From Cymbomonas tetramitiformis (Eukaryota > Chlorophyta > Pyramimonadophyceae > Pyramimonadales > Pyramimonadaceae): 15,993 nucleotides of DNA. Below the pieces are notes generated by a model, which did not search any database, was not told where the DNA came from, and saw only the letters and a program-made list of their open reading frames with translations. Where the stretch lies: assembly GCA_001247695.2 (NCBI GenBank), contig LGRX02010064.1, positions 1 to 15,993 on the forward strand, read 5' to 3'. Shown piece by piece: positions 1 to 7,919 of the stretch. The stretch's first letter is position 1, and every line of letters begins with the position of its first letter. A program made the translations under genes and the position numbers.

Positions 1-509
1 TCTATCTCTATGACGGTTAGCCCCCACACGGGTGTGGGTGGGCAGGTCGGTACCACCGAGTTCACTGCTTGTGGCGGGCTCTAGCGCGACGTAGATGGCA
101 AGGGGCAGGTGCCCACTTGCGAAGGACATAAGGTGGGAGGTGTGGAGTGAATTTGGGAGCAAGGGCTTGCCCTGTGCCGCCCTAATTTTAGTGCAAAATG
201 GTGTTATATAAGGTTGTCGAAAGTGGCCCCGTAGCGTAGGGGGGGGCTGGGGCTGATTGGTTGAGGTGACTAATCTGGCCGCATAGGCCGAATCGCTTCG
301 ATTCAAGCGGCGTGTAAAGCATCCCAAGATGCTAGAGGGTTGCCGAAATAAAGTATTTGGGGTGGTTGTTGGGGGGGGGGCAAGGTGAGAGCTTAAATTC
401 GAGGGCACATCTGAGGGCCTCGGTGTCACGCGTGAATGGTACCAAGGCTGCCAAAAACCCGAACGTCATAGAGCTAGTCGAGCGGATCAGGCAGCGCAGC
501 GCAGCGGAA
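1..509. other. Left-end non-coding stretch with G-runs and a TATA-like site
   Basis: No convincing gene is seen here. Visible features are a TATATAA-like box at about 205-211, two G-runs (eight Gs at 239-246 followed by four at 249-252, and ten Gs at 371-380), and a series of short hairpins at 255-332. The hairpin at 296-311 has arms CGCTT/AAGCG around a CGATTC loop that resembles a worn tRNA T-arm. A GATT/AATC pair and GGCC-GCATA-GGCC lie just before it. One frame is open from 357 but starts at TTG in the G-run and has no recognisable domain, so I do not call it. Confidence 0.4.
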
Positions 510-530
510 CATCATCATCATCATCATCAT
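510..530. repeat. (CAT)7 microsatellite
   Basis: Seven perfect CAT units, preceded at 491-505 by three GCAGC units. In one frame this encodes a poly-histidine run, which is a by-product of the repeat and not evidence of a functional protein. Confidence 0.9.
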
Positions 531-880
531 CGTCATGACGATGAAGTTAGACGGATCATCAATCATGGCGTCATGGGCATCATCGATCCAATCATGTCAT
601 CGCTTCTGCGTTTTTCTGATTTCTCCCATAGGTTTCCCAGGAGAAAGGTGTGCATATATATCCAAGATGAGGTACATTTCGTTGCCGTCCTTATGCAGGG
701 ATGAGAGTCAATACTGCCTATGACCGAAAGGGAGGTGTATTGTGCTGACATCCCGACAGAACAGTTTTTGACAACGTCCACTGCCTCTTTTGCAGTGGCA
801 ATTTTTGGCACCGCTCAGCGGTCCTCATTCAAGATACAATGTAAATGTAAAATCTAAAACGAGTCACAGAATGCGACTGA

Positions 881-1202
881 TATAATGAGGTTGTTTCGCG
901 TGTAATTGAGCTGCATACACCACGAGGACTGCCAAATATTGTGGCTAGTTGGAAAATGCCGCTTCTGTCTGCCAGCAAGGTACTTCCCCTCATCAAAGAC
1001 ACTCGAGGATTCATAGTGGCAACAAGAAGAGGACGATGCGGCGGCTACAATGTCTTTTCGCTATCTGCCTACTAACTATTTACTCTTTGTTGCGCGAGGG
1101 AAATATGTCTGCCACCTATGTCCGGAATGCGCGAAAAGTAGACCTCTCCTGAAAGCCTTTGTACTGCAAGCGCAATTGCGAAGGCCACCTCGATACTCTT
1201 GA
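881..1202 (+). pseudogene. Possible decayed coding fragment with a small Cys-rich reading frame
   Basis: Two overlapping plus-strand frames look protein-like but are unrecognised. The first is open from 881 to a TAA at 1073-1075. The second runs from an in-frame ATG at 1050 to a TGA at 1200-1202 (50 residues) and contains a CHLCPEC cluster (Cys-x2-Cys-x2-Cys type) after a hydrophobic NYLLFVARGKYV segment. A perfect TACTAAC, the consensus of a strong intron branch point, sits at 1070-1076, about 24 nt ahead of an AG at 1096-1097, so the two frames could be separated by a short intron. They could equally be a frameshifted relic. I do not know the family. Length and composition alone are not strong evidence for coding. 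Confidence 0.2.
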
Positions 1203-2055
1203 GATCTTTGTTCATAGTTAAGCTGGCGCGGGGAACTCTCATTGTGTGCAGGTGAGATACAAGCGAACTGGTGGAAGAGAATCGGTCCATTCAGACCTTG
1301 TACGAGGGCGACGGTGCTGAGGCGGAATTTAGGGTTTTGTGGACTTTCGGAGTGATCGCTTAGCATAGCCATAGCCTCCTAACTGCCAATGTCAGCCGAC
1401 TTTTCCAGTTTGGGGTGTGGCATAATGTATGATATGGGTTGTCAGTGTCCTTGCGGTGCCGGTTTGGCAAGCCGTGCCTCTTTGTGAGCTGGCAGGGTCA
1501 CCACTTCGGTTCGGATGTCCACCCCTGGGCACCGTTGCGTGCTAAACCACAGGCCGCAATTGGCTTGCACTTTCTCAATAGCGTTTATAATTATATTCAC
1601 TTGTGATTGACGCAAACGTGCTCGAGTGGTACTAGATGTGTTTGTGCGTGTGATATATCTTGCGCTTGTCGCATGGCATCAGTGTTATGGGTTGTGGTTG
1701 TTCCAGGTGGTACCTTTTCTAGTGGGTACCGCGTCTTTACATTGGTTTGATTTTGGCTCTCCTTTTCTTCCAGTGCCCCATGGTTGCTACACTTGCCGGG
1801 GGACTCGTGTTCGGTGCCCGTTTCTGGTCAATGCTTTCGTACAACTTCGTTTGTCCATCCATTGGTTTGCATTCATCGACTGTGAAGCCACCGGGGGCCA
1901 TGCCGGCAGGATTTGCTCACTCCGATACTTGTCACACAGTTGCGTGAAGTTGCGATATCACACATGTTTGGTGTGATTGGTGCATACATACATACATACA
2001 TCCACGCTACTTTGCATTTGTTTAGAGATTTAGAGGTTTATGTGTCGGTGGTATC
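1203..2055. other. No recognisable gene; T/G-rich spacer
   Basis: Both strands were read. Open frames here (for example 1626-1976 on plus) are rich in Cys, Trp and Phe from T/G-rich sequence and show no domain or credible start. A short (CATA)n run at 1983-2001 is the only clear structure. Confidence 0.5.
1983..2001. repeat. (CATA)n microsatellite
   Basis: Nearly five perfect CATA units. Confidence 0.9.
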
Positions 2056-2672
2056 TTGTCATGTCTTGTGCCTGTCTTGTTCCAGAATGCTTCTTACCTC
2101 CACTGGGATGATGGTGGGTTGACTTTTGTCGGCGGGCCTCATGCTGTTCAGTGTGTAAAGTCCGGGGACCAGAGATGTGACTTTAAAGTCGGCGGTGATG
2201 GCGGTGACTGGGTAAAGGGAATCTTTTTGTATGGAGCGAAGGGTCACAGCCACATGAAACAAGTTAGTGTATGCATGCCTCGCTGGAAGGTGCCAACGTG
2301 GCACTTAGGTGTAAGGTGTGCGACGAGTGGGTCTCCTTTGGAACTGAACCTAGCCGTACCCGGGGGACAGATCATTATGCGGCACGCGGCATCTTGCCCA
2401 CAACCCTCACGTTCTTCAGCCGTGCCGGAGCTCCTCTTGGACGCCTTCCCTCACGTTCGCCATGCCCCCATAAGCACCGAGGAAGACGCATCCTCCGAGG
2501 GCTTTCCAGCCATCCCTATTCACCAGGTAATGTCCGCGCCGCTTGGTTTATTGACCATCGTTTGCCTCCCCAAGACAGTAAAGGGGACTTTCCTCGCGAA
2601 GTGCCGCTGTTCGATAATCTTTCAAACCATGCGAATCATTTCTTCGTAAACTGCACAAGTGGTCGGACATAG
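2056..2672 (+). other. Two overlapping open frames, uncertain coding
   Basis: A frame of 197 codons runs from 2056 to 2649 but begins at TTG, and a second frame is open from 2271 to 2672 (133 codons). The second contains LRCKVCDEW, a Cys-x2-Cys pair that could start a zinc-binding motif, but I find no matching histidine or cysteine pair in canonical spacing. A TTCCAG at about 2080 could be a splice acceptor. Neither frame is recognised. Both could be chance openings in sequence of this composition, or an exon of an unknown gene. Confidence 0.2.
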
Positions 2673-2751
2673 TGCCCACCCACCAGACATCAGGGTGAGC
2701 CAAAGTATTTGCATGTGGGACACCGTAGCCCTTATGAAAACTCCCAGCATC

Positions 2752-2966
2752 CTGCCATTGGTGGAATTGCAAATGGTATGCATGCTGGTTAGCATAATCC
2801 CGTGGTGATACGCGTTGCCATGCACCCGCCACTGGTGGAAGAGAAAGGGGTTACGCATGGCAGGCAGCTTAATCCCTTGGTGATACATGTGGCCAACTGC
2901 CACCGGTAGAAGGAGAGGGTGTAAACAATGTAGGCAGCTTAATCCCCAATAATACGCGCGGCCACC
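2752..2966. repeat. Degenerate tandem repeat, three units of about 70-75 bp
   Basis: Units begin near 2752, 2827 and 2897. Each carries a GCCA(T/C)(T/C)GGT(G/A)GAA start, an A/G-rich stretch, a (G/T)CTTAATCCC or GCATAATCCC core, a (G)ATA(C/A) segment and a GCCA/GGCCA tail. Units 2 and 3 share the core GGCAGCTTAATCCC. The units are diverged from one another, so the array is old. Confidence 0.65.
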
Positions 2967-3065
2967 CACCACCTTCCACTGAGTCGTGCATGCACAGGTT
3001 TTCTTTGTCCATGGTATGACCAACATTGACTGCATGAAGTGTTGGGTGGGATTGGGGCGACGTGA

Positions 3066-3368
3066 CAAAACCGGCAGGGTGCGTCTTTCGACACTCAAGC
3101 GGTTGCCCCCACTTCGTCAAGGGTGGAGTTCTTGGACATTCTTGCTTCGCTGGACATCGGTGTGTTGATCCTCGGCAAGTACCTAACCGCCGAGAACCGG
3201 GCGGCCCTTGCGTGCACCTGCACCCCCACTTCCCTCTTTGCCTCATATTATTTTATCCTCCCTTTCCTGTCCTTATCTTGCCTTCCTTCCCTTGCTCCTT
3301 TGATGCATATTTCGATATCACACCCGCCGCGACTTCCCTTACAGGGTTGGGTTACTGTAGCCACTTAG
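3066..3368 (+). CDS. F-box-like reading frame, partial or exon fragment
   Basis: The frame is open from just after a TGA at 3063-3065 to about 3368 and has no early ATG; the only obvious start codon is a GTG at 3123. Its central part (about 3120-3235) reads as a helical pattern: FLDILASLDIGVLILGKYL then ENRAALACTCTPTSLFA. That resembles the F-box core, in which Leu/Ile positions and a terminal LACTC-type stretch form the Skp1-binding helices of SCF ubiquitin ligase adaptors. After about 3240 the sequence becomes a C/T-rich tract and the translation loses protein character. The family call is inference from pattern only. It may be an exon end, a pseudogene fragment, or chance. Confidence 0.25.
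   Translation, partial: QNRQGASFDTQAVAPTSSRVEFLDILASLDIGVLILGKYLTAENRAALACTCTPTSLFASYYFILPFLSLSCLPSLAPLMHISISHPPRLPLQGWVTVAT
3235..3302. repeat. C/T-rich (polypyrimidine) tract
   Basis: The plus strand is dominated by C and T through CCTCCCTTTCCTGTCC and CCTTCCTTCCCTTGCTCC. It directly follows the F-box-like frame. Confidence 0.6.
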
Positions 3369-3452
3369 CTATGATCTTATATTTTTAAGATTGATGCACT
3401 GGTAGTGAGATGTAGTTTCGGAAACAAAGACAAAGAATAACACTTATTTTGG

Positions 3453-3640
3453 GTTCTCCTAAATACTCTTATGAGCTCAGTTTTTCACATTTGAATGGGG
3501 AGCCTTAAATTGGCCCCTTCATCAACTCGAGGGTCATCAGTAATGGTCGCGCTTATGAGCTCGATTTTGGAGATCTTTCGGGTATGCACATACATTCGGT
3601 ATGTGCACTCTCTTTGTGTAAATTTCGTTGAAGTCTGAAT
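3453..3640 (+). pseudogene. Decayed Ty3/gypsy pol fragment (integrase GPY/F region)
   Basis: From 3509 the plus strand translates as IGPF, then GRAYELDFG, then HIHSV. This aligns residue by residue with the GPF...GRAYELDFG...RIHPV segment of the large minus-strand gypsy element (around 10905-10970). The GPY/F module lies at the C-terminal end of chromovirus integrases. A TAA at 3506-3508 stands where the large element has Tyr before IGPF. Further upstream, GTTCTCCTAAATACT at 3453-3467 reads VLLNT, resembling VLLRT of the other copy, but the spacing between the two matches is shortened by about 16 nt and out of frame. The fragment is in the opposite orientation to the large element and clearly diverged, so it is a relic of a different insertion. 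Confidence 0.7.
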
Positions 3641-3776
3641 AAGATAGATATGAATCGTTACTAAATGGTATTAATCGAGCATATTTAGTATCGCAAACAT
3701 CATGTTCTATCACAGTGATGACAGTCATAACATGATATAAGTATGGCTTAACATGCACAGTATGTTTCATACTTAT
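3586..3776. repeat. Run of three inverted repeats
   Basis: Three hairpin-capable pairs follow the gypsy relic: GCACATAC/GTATGTGC at 3586-3593 and 3599-3606 (5-nt loop), ATCATGTT/AACATGAT at 3699-3706 and 3729-3736, and ATAAGTATG/CATACTTAT at 3737-3745 and 3768-3776. The last two are directly adjacent. They could belong to the lost LTR of the relic or to a small inverted-repeat element. Confidence 0.6.
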
Positions 3777-4180
3777 GTCAAGCGTATCAGGGTGGACAGG
3801 GGTATTCCCGGTTTCCGAGGTTACTTCTCACGGAATCTAGCAAATTTGATAGTGTTATACAGTACGCAAGGAGTATTCCCGAGAACAGAGTAGTTTGAGG
3901 TTACTAACTTGCTGCCGGTGCATAAATGCCTTAAGTCCTTTTAATCAGGGGAGACGATGCATTGTAAAGATGGCATAAACATGTTTGCATAGTGAGTATA
4001 TGCATAATCTACCCCTACCGGAGGTTGGATCCCCCCTTGGGGAAGTGAGATTTTCAATAATATTGTACACTTAGTAGGTGCGCGTTCGTGCATTTAGGTG
4101 TTGAGCCCCATCTAAGGGAGGGTTTACGTATCCAACTGTACGGTTTTATATCGTGAATACCCCAAAATACGAAATGCTGA
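3777..4180. other. No recognisable gene
   Basis: A-T rich spacer between the gypsy relic and the next reading frame. I see no open frame of note, no repeat array and no RNA gene. Confidence 0.5.
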
Positions 4181-4213
4181 AATTTGAACATTACGCCTCA
4201 GGGGACGGAGGGA

Positions 4214-4807
4214 ATGCTCAGGCAGCTCCAAACCCCCGTACCAAAGATAATGGAACAGATGAAGGGGGCGACCAGAAGAAAGTCTGACAAAGAAATGGAA
4301 GGGACAACGAGAAAAACGAAAGCAGGCAAAATAATGGATGGGGACCTACCGGCACCTCCAGACTGGCAGGCGATGTGCACAGACCAAACCGCCAAGCTCA
4401 CAGTACCCAAGGACACGCCAACCGCGATAAATTTCACGACGTGCCTTAAACTATTTACACACTTCCCAGACCTGGCGTTCCTTATTACCCAAGATGGCCA
4501 GCAGGCGATTAGCCAGGTGCATATTAAGGAACAGTGCACGGATGCAGCCCTCAAGGCAGACCGCAATGCCATAGCAAAAGGCCTGGCACACCTATACCCT
4601 TACCTGTGCGAAGCCCAACCGAGAGACATAGCGAAACCGGGGAACTTCTATGATAGCAGCACGAACCGGCGGCTGAAGCAACAATACAGGAGCATACCCA
4701 GTGCGGGACCGCTGGACCCCCACACAATGCGAACCAACCTCCCGCGCCTCAACCCGGAACAGCTACGGGCTAAAATGACGGAATACTGGAATATCCTAGT
4801 TCACTAG
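4214..4807 (+). CDS. Unrecognised protein, 197 residues, possibly partial
   Basis: The frame is open from 4181 to a TAG at 4805-4807, and the first ATG is at 4214. The N-terminal third is Lys/Arg/Thr-rich and probably disordered. From about residue 50 the sequence looks folded: PAPPDWQAMC, then NFTTCLKLFTHFPDLAFLI, then LAHLYPYLCEAQPRDIAKPGNFYD, ending LNPEQLRAKMTEYWNILVH. Hydrophobic residues are spaced as in helices, and the reading frame has a sustained codon pattern (frequent ACG, ATA, CTG, GCG) unlike the non-coding flanks, which argues for real coding. I do not recognise a family. Absence of a good start context suggests an internal or last exon. It may belong to a mobile element, since both flanks do, but nothing in the protein shows that. 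Confidence 0.45.
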   Translation: MLRQLQTPVPKIMEQMKGATRRKSDKEMEGTTRKTKAGKIMDGDLPAPPDWQAMCTDQTAKLTVPKDTPTAINFTTCLKLFTHFPDLAFLITQDGQQAISQVHIKEQCTDAALKADRNAIAKGLAHLYPYLCEAQPRDIAKPGNFYDSSTNRRLKQQYRSIPSAGPLDPHTMRTNLPRLNPEQLRAKMTEYWNILVH

Positions 4808-4873
4808 ATATCAGAAACTCCCGAACTGTGTGGATAAACTCATAAGATAAATAAACCCTAAGCTAGATATACC

Positions 4874-4898
4874 CGGAACGGTCTCGGACGGTTTCGGA
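4874..4898. repeat. Short 11-bp tandem repeat
   Basis: CGGAACGGTCT is followed at once by CGGACGGTTT and CGGAG, a two-unit repeat of the motif CGGnACGGT. Confidence 0.5.
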
Positions 4899-4910
4899 GT
4901 CTAGCCTACC

Positions 4911-4931
4911 TGTGACACAGCGTGTGTCACA
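4911..4931. repeat. Perfect palindrome TGTGACACA-GCG-TGTGTCACA
   Basis: Nine-base arms around a 3-nt spacer, able to form a tight hairpin or bind a dimeric protein. Confidence 0.9.
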
Positions 4932-4989
4932 GCACGAACCTATAGATCAGTCAGCAGTCCAGTGTTGGCCTAGGAGTCTGTCATAGGGG

Positions 4990-5059
4990 CCTGACCGGGA
5001 CTCCCAGTCAGGGCTGCCTATACAGATTTCAGCACACCACCCCAGCACTGTGGGTGGTG
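4990..5059. repeat. Two further near-perfect palindromes
   Basis: At 4990-5012 CCTGAC..GTCAGG encloses GGGA-C-TCCC, giving a near-continuous 23-bp palindrome. At 5035-5059 arms CACCACCC/GGGTGGTG enclose 9 nt. Together with 4911-4931 and the GCACACCA/TGGTGTGC pair at 5313-5334 they form a cluster of four hairpins in about 420 bp. No coding potential is seen on either strand between 4810 and 5310. The block may be an old LTR or leader, but I could not define its ends. Confidence 0.7.
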
Positions 5060-5319
5060 ACTGTCTAGGAGAGTCAGATAATGTAAGATAAGTTAGGGCA
5101 GGAGCCAGGTTGACAGACCTAACTGCTAATCCAACTGTGCAATTCTGAAACACAAATTGGAAACCCTCTAGCTAGCACAGGTGCAGAAACCTACGGGCAT
5201 TGTGCACCCGCTAAACAACTGAAAAGCACCGAGCTAGCAAGCCAGAATATAACTTGTAGATGTCAAAAGCAAAAGCATAAACCATAAAAGTTGTTGAAGT
5301 CACCGGAGTTCCGCACACC

Positions 5320-7027
5320 ACCATGTTGGTGTGCATCCAGAGTGAACAAGAAGTCAATCGACAGCACCAAAGTAGCCAGCGGTGGTCTCAATCAAGTCCG
5401 ACCCGAAGGGAGGGTTCCCGAAAGGACCTCTCTCATGTAGAGCCACACCGTAGAAGAAGGCCATGTCGAAGCTCAAATCTGCCTGAGCAAGATCCTGAAA
5501 GATGTCAGGGGGCTCAGGCGGCTCAAGCGGTGGCACATTGTCAGCCACAAAGAAACCCTGAGCCGGGATCACGGATTCAACAAATTCATTCGTGGAGAAA
5601 ATTGACGGAGTCTCCCAATCGAGATCACCACCAGGCGAAGGCAATCCCGCAGCCGACCGAGCATCGGGCACAGTTGCCACCCCCATGATCGAGATGCAAA
5701 GAACGAGGGAAAGGAGGAAAGGAATTCCCCACGGCCCAACCGTGGCAGGAAAGCCCCATGGCGGCTTCCCACAACCGTAGGTCCTCTGCTCGTCCACGGG
5801 CGGCCCGGAAACATGATTGGCCGACGGAGGCGAACCCCGTGGCTTCAGCCGGAATCGAAGCTGCCGTCGGCAAAGTCCTCGTAGTCGTCGGTGTCGTAGC
5901 CGGTGAGGTCAACCGGCGCGATGGCGGCGTGGTTGACAGTCTGAACGAACCCAGGGAACTCACCGTCCGTCGTGGCAGTCACCCGCGCCGATTAAAGCGG
6001 CACAGGCTTCACATCCTCCTCCTGCGAGACAGGTATAGCAGGGGCCGGCACGGCGGATGCCGATGCCGCCGCACCACCTGCCGGAACCTGCTCCTCCGGC
6101 ATGTTCCCCGCTGCCGCGGGGCCGCACACCAGAGCCGATGCATGCGGCTCGAGAACCGCCCGTTGTGGGAAGGATGCGTGGGTGTAGTGCACCTTGCAGT
6201 TTGCCGCGGCATGGACCTCCGCGGCGAGATCGTCCAGCCGCTGATGAATGTCGTCACCTGCGGGCTCGTCAGTGTTGCGGCTCCACCGTGAAGCCGTAGG
6301 CGGACACGTCGATCCCGCCCACCGCACCCGCACAGAGTACCGCGGGCGGCCCGTACGTAGATGCCGCAGTGGCAAAAGCCTCGGCCCCATCATCCGCCGC
6401 CTGCTGGAACAGGGCACACATGGCCAATGCACGCACCCCCTCCGCGTCCTCCTCGTCGATGGGAATGCAGAATGCCGCGGCCGAGTGCGGGGGATGCTGA
6501 CGCCCGCCCAACGGACAGTCGCGGTAGAAGTGGTACTGCTCACCTTTTCCCGCCTTCTTGCACCTCCCGCAAAAGGGCTTCGCCTTTTGGTCGTTACGGT
6601 CGAAACCGACTGCAGGCAGCGGGTGCGTGCCGACACGGAATCCCCGCTGCGTACCGCGCTGCTGCTGCTGCCGCTGCTGTTGCGCCGGCAGCGCGTCCGT
6701 CCCGCGTTGCTGCCGTAGCAAGTCCTGAAGCTCGTTGATCTTGTTGAGAAGGGCGCCGTACTCGGTGCTGGAGAGCTGCGCAGAGATGCCGCTCTTGCCC
6801 GAGACTGCCTTCCCCGCCCCCATCTGCGCCCAAGCCTGATAAATCTCCACCACAAGGGAGCGGAGAGACGCCAAGGAGACATGCGCGAGATCGGCCGCGA
6901 GAGGATACCGCACCTTGACCGCGGTGTAAAACACCGGGTCCAGCCGGTTGTACATTGTATTTACGCGTACTGGGGCAGCGAAATGGCAATGGGCTCGGAA
7001 GGGGACTCCTGAGCCATTGACTTCGTA
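5320..7027 (-). pseudogene. Degenerate gag/protease polyprotein of a retroelement, probably copia-like
   Basis: Read on the minus strand, protein-like sequence passes through several frames. Part 1 (7027-6269) holds the zinc knuckle. Near 6268 the reading moves to another frame (6268-5850), which carries a TAA at 5992-5994, and near 5850 it returns to the first frame down to a TGA at 5354-5356. Immediately after that stop the same frame reads LVHSGCT (5331-5350), resembling the D-S-G-C/A-T active site of copia-type proteases with Asp replaced by His. A hydrophobic stretch, IPFLLSLVLCISIMGVATV (about 5735-5679), predicts a membrane segment or signal anchor just before the protease. The block is visibly GC-richer than its surroundings. 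With two frame changes and two stops it is inactive. Reverse transcriptase is not visible. The copia assignment is inference from order and motif. Confidence 0.5.
6269..6955 (-). CDS. Gag-like fragment with zinc knuckle (part of a broken polyprotein)
   Basis: This 228-residue frame begins at an ATG at 6955, though it stays open upstream to 7030. Residues 1-45 are helical (NRLDPVFYTAV...LRSLVVEIYQAW). Residues 71-84 (NKINELQDLLRQQR) look like a short coiled coil, and 92-99 are Gln-rich. A zinc knuckle uses Cys129, Cys132, His142 and Cys147, spacing C-x2-C-x9-H-x4-C. That is longer than the standard retroviral C-x2-C-x4-H-x4-C but ends in the familiar HFYRDCP. Such knuckles bind the packaged RNA in retroelement Gag. 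The frame stops at 6269-6271 where the coding signal moves to another frame. Plus-strand frames over this interval are shadows with Arg/Pro-rich translations. Confidence 0.55.
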   Translation of the reverse strand: MYNRLDPVFYTAVKVRYPLAADLAHVSLASLRSLVVEIYQAWAQMGAGKAVSGKSGISAQLSSTEYGALLNKINELQDLLRQQRGTDALPAQQQRQQQQRGTQRGFRVGTHPLPAVGFDRNDQKAKPFCGRCKKAGKGEQYHFYRDCPLGGRQHPPHSAAAFCIPIDEEDAEGVRALAMCALFQQAADDGAEAFATAASTYGPPAVLCAGAVGGIDVSAYGFTVEPQH

Positions 7028-7919
7028 CTATGGGGCGCGAAAGCCTGGGCTCGATTATAGCTGGCAGCATATTATCGTCCACCCCTCTGGTGCGCTACGC
7101 CGTTGGGAGCGTAATAGGAGCGGCGGCTGGTTTCTGGAAGACGCCACTATAGTGAAGGCGCCGGTAGCGCCATTTTCATTACCGCTCAGCGTTGGGTACA
7201 ATCAGACGAGTGTGAAACGTGACGATGATGACTATCGTGGAATTCCATACACGGGGCGTAAGGCTGTACAATCGACGCCTACGAACAGTGACGATTCGGG
7301 TACAGGCGCTGTGACCTGGAGCAAGGAGAAGCTACCAGATTAGGATGACCCTGATGACGCGAGTGTCATAGACAGTAAGGAGAAGCTACCCGATTCGGAT
7401 GACAAGGATGACGCGGGTGTCACAGACAGTAAGCATGACATGGATACTGCCAGTCCGAAATGGGATCCTGCCTCGCCTGAATATGATGACACCGAGGATG
7501 ACGTCAGCGAGTTCGATGACTTGGTAGCTGACGATGCTGAAGAACAAGCTGAAGCTCGAAAGTTGAAGAGACTGGGACTGCAGTTGATCATGGATGATAA
7601 GGGTGAACTTATCTGGGTGCCAAAGGGCACTTCCCCGACCTCACCCGTTCAGCCAGAGGATCAGCCTATCACCGAGCAGAAGTCTGAGGCCATATCTGAG
7701 GATACCCCAGCCTCTGTGGTGGAGACTGTTCAAGTACCATCGAAGGAACCAGCTGGGGTGTCCGAAGAGACGAAGAGGCAACCCAGGAAATATCCTGCCT
7801 GTTGGACTGCTGAGTACATAACTCATTTGAAATGCACCTTAAGCAGTGACAGTGATGACGAAGAAGTACTTGACGTGGCTCCTCGTAGGAAGAAGGCAAA
7901 GACCAGCAAGGGGCAATGA
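6948..7919 (+). pseudogene. Acidic repeat-bearing protein gene interrupted by one TAG
   Basis: One frame runs from 6930 to a TGA at 7917-7919, interrupted only by TAG at 7341-7343. The N-terminal part (to about residue 75) has aromatic, folded-looking sequence, including a WERNRSGGWFLED stretch. Then come two copies of an 18-residue repeat (54 bp; 7320-7373 and 7374-7427) built on SKEKLPD-x-DD-x-DDA. After that the protein is acidic and disordered, with a PRKYPACWTAEYI motif near the end and a basic tail RRKKAKTSK resembling a nuclear localisation signal. In repeat 2 the codon matching the TAG is TCG (7395-7397), so a single C-to-A change made the stop. No ATG opens the frame, so an upstream exon is possible. 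I do not recognise the family. The first 80 nt overlap the gag remnant on the other strand. Confidence 0.45.
7320..7427 (+). repeat. 54-bp in-frame tandem repeat, two units
   Basis: Units start at 7320 and 7374, differ at only a handful of positions, and a short third start (AGTAAGCATGACATG) follows at 7428. Fifty-four bases equals 18 codons, so copy-number change would preserve the frame. Confidence 0.9.

Noticed and set aside
510..530. Poly-histidine run resembling an engineered tag
   Set aside because: It is the translation of a (CAT)7 microsatellite in a frame that has no proper start; no vector sequence is nearby.
2622..3098. 158-codon minus-strand frame
   Set aside because: It runs through the degenerate tandem repeat and shows no domain; openness is probably a by-product of the repeat.
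5758..6718. Plus-strand frames of 80-177 codons over the GC-rich block
   Set aside because: Their translations are Arg/Pro/His-rich and low in hydrophobic patterning, as expected for the reverse of the minus-strand gag remnant.
5992..6882. Long minus-strand frame taken as a single 296-residue gene
   Set aside because: Its first two thirds are Arg/Ser-rich shadow of the zinc-knuckle frame; only the part below about 6268 looks like protein, so it is one segment of a frameshifted polyprotein.
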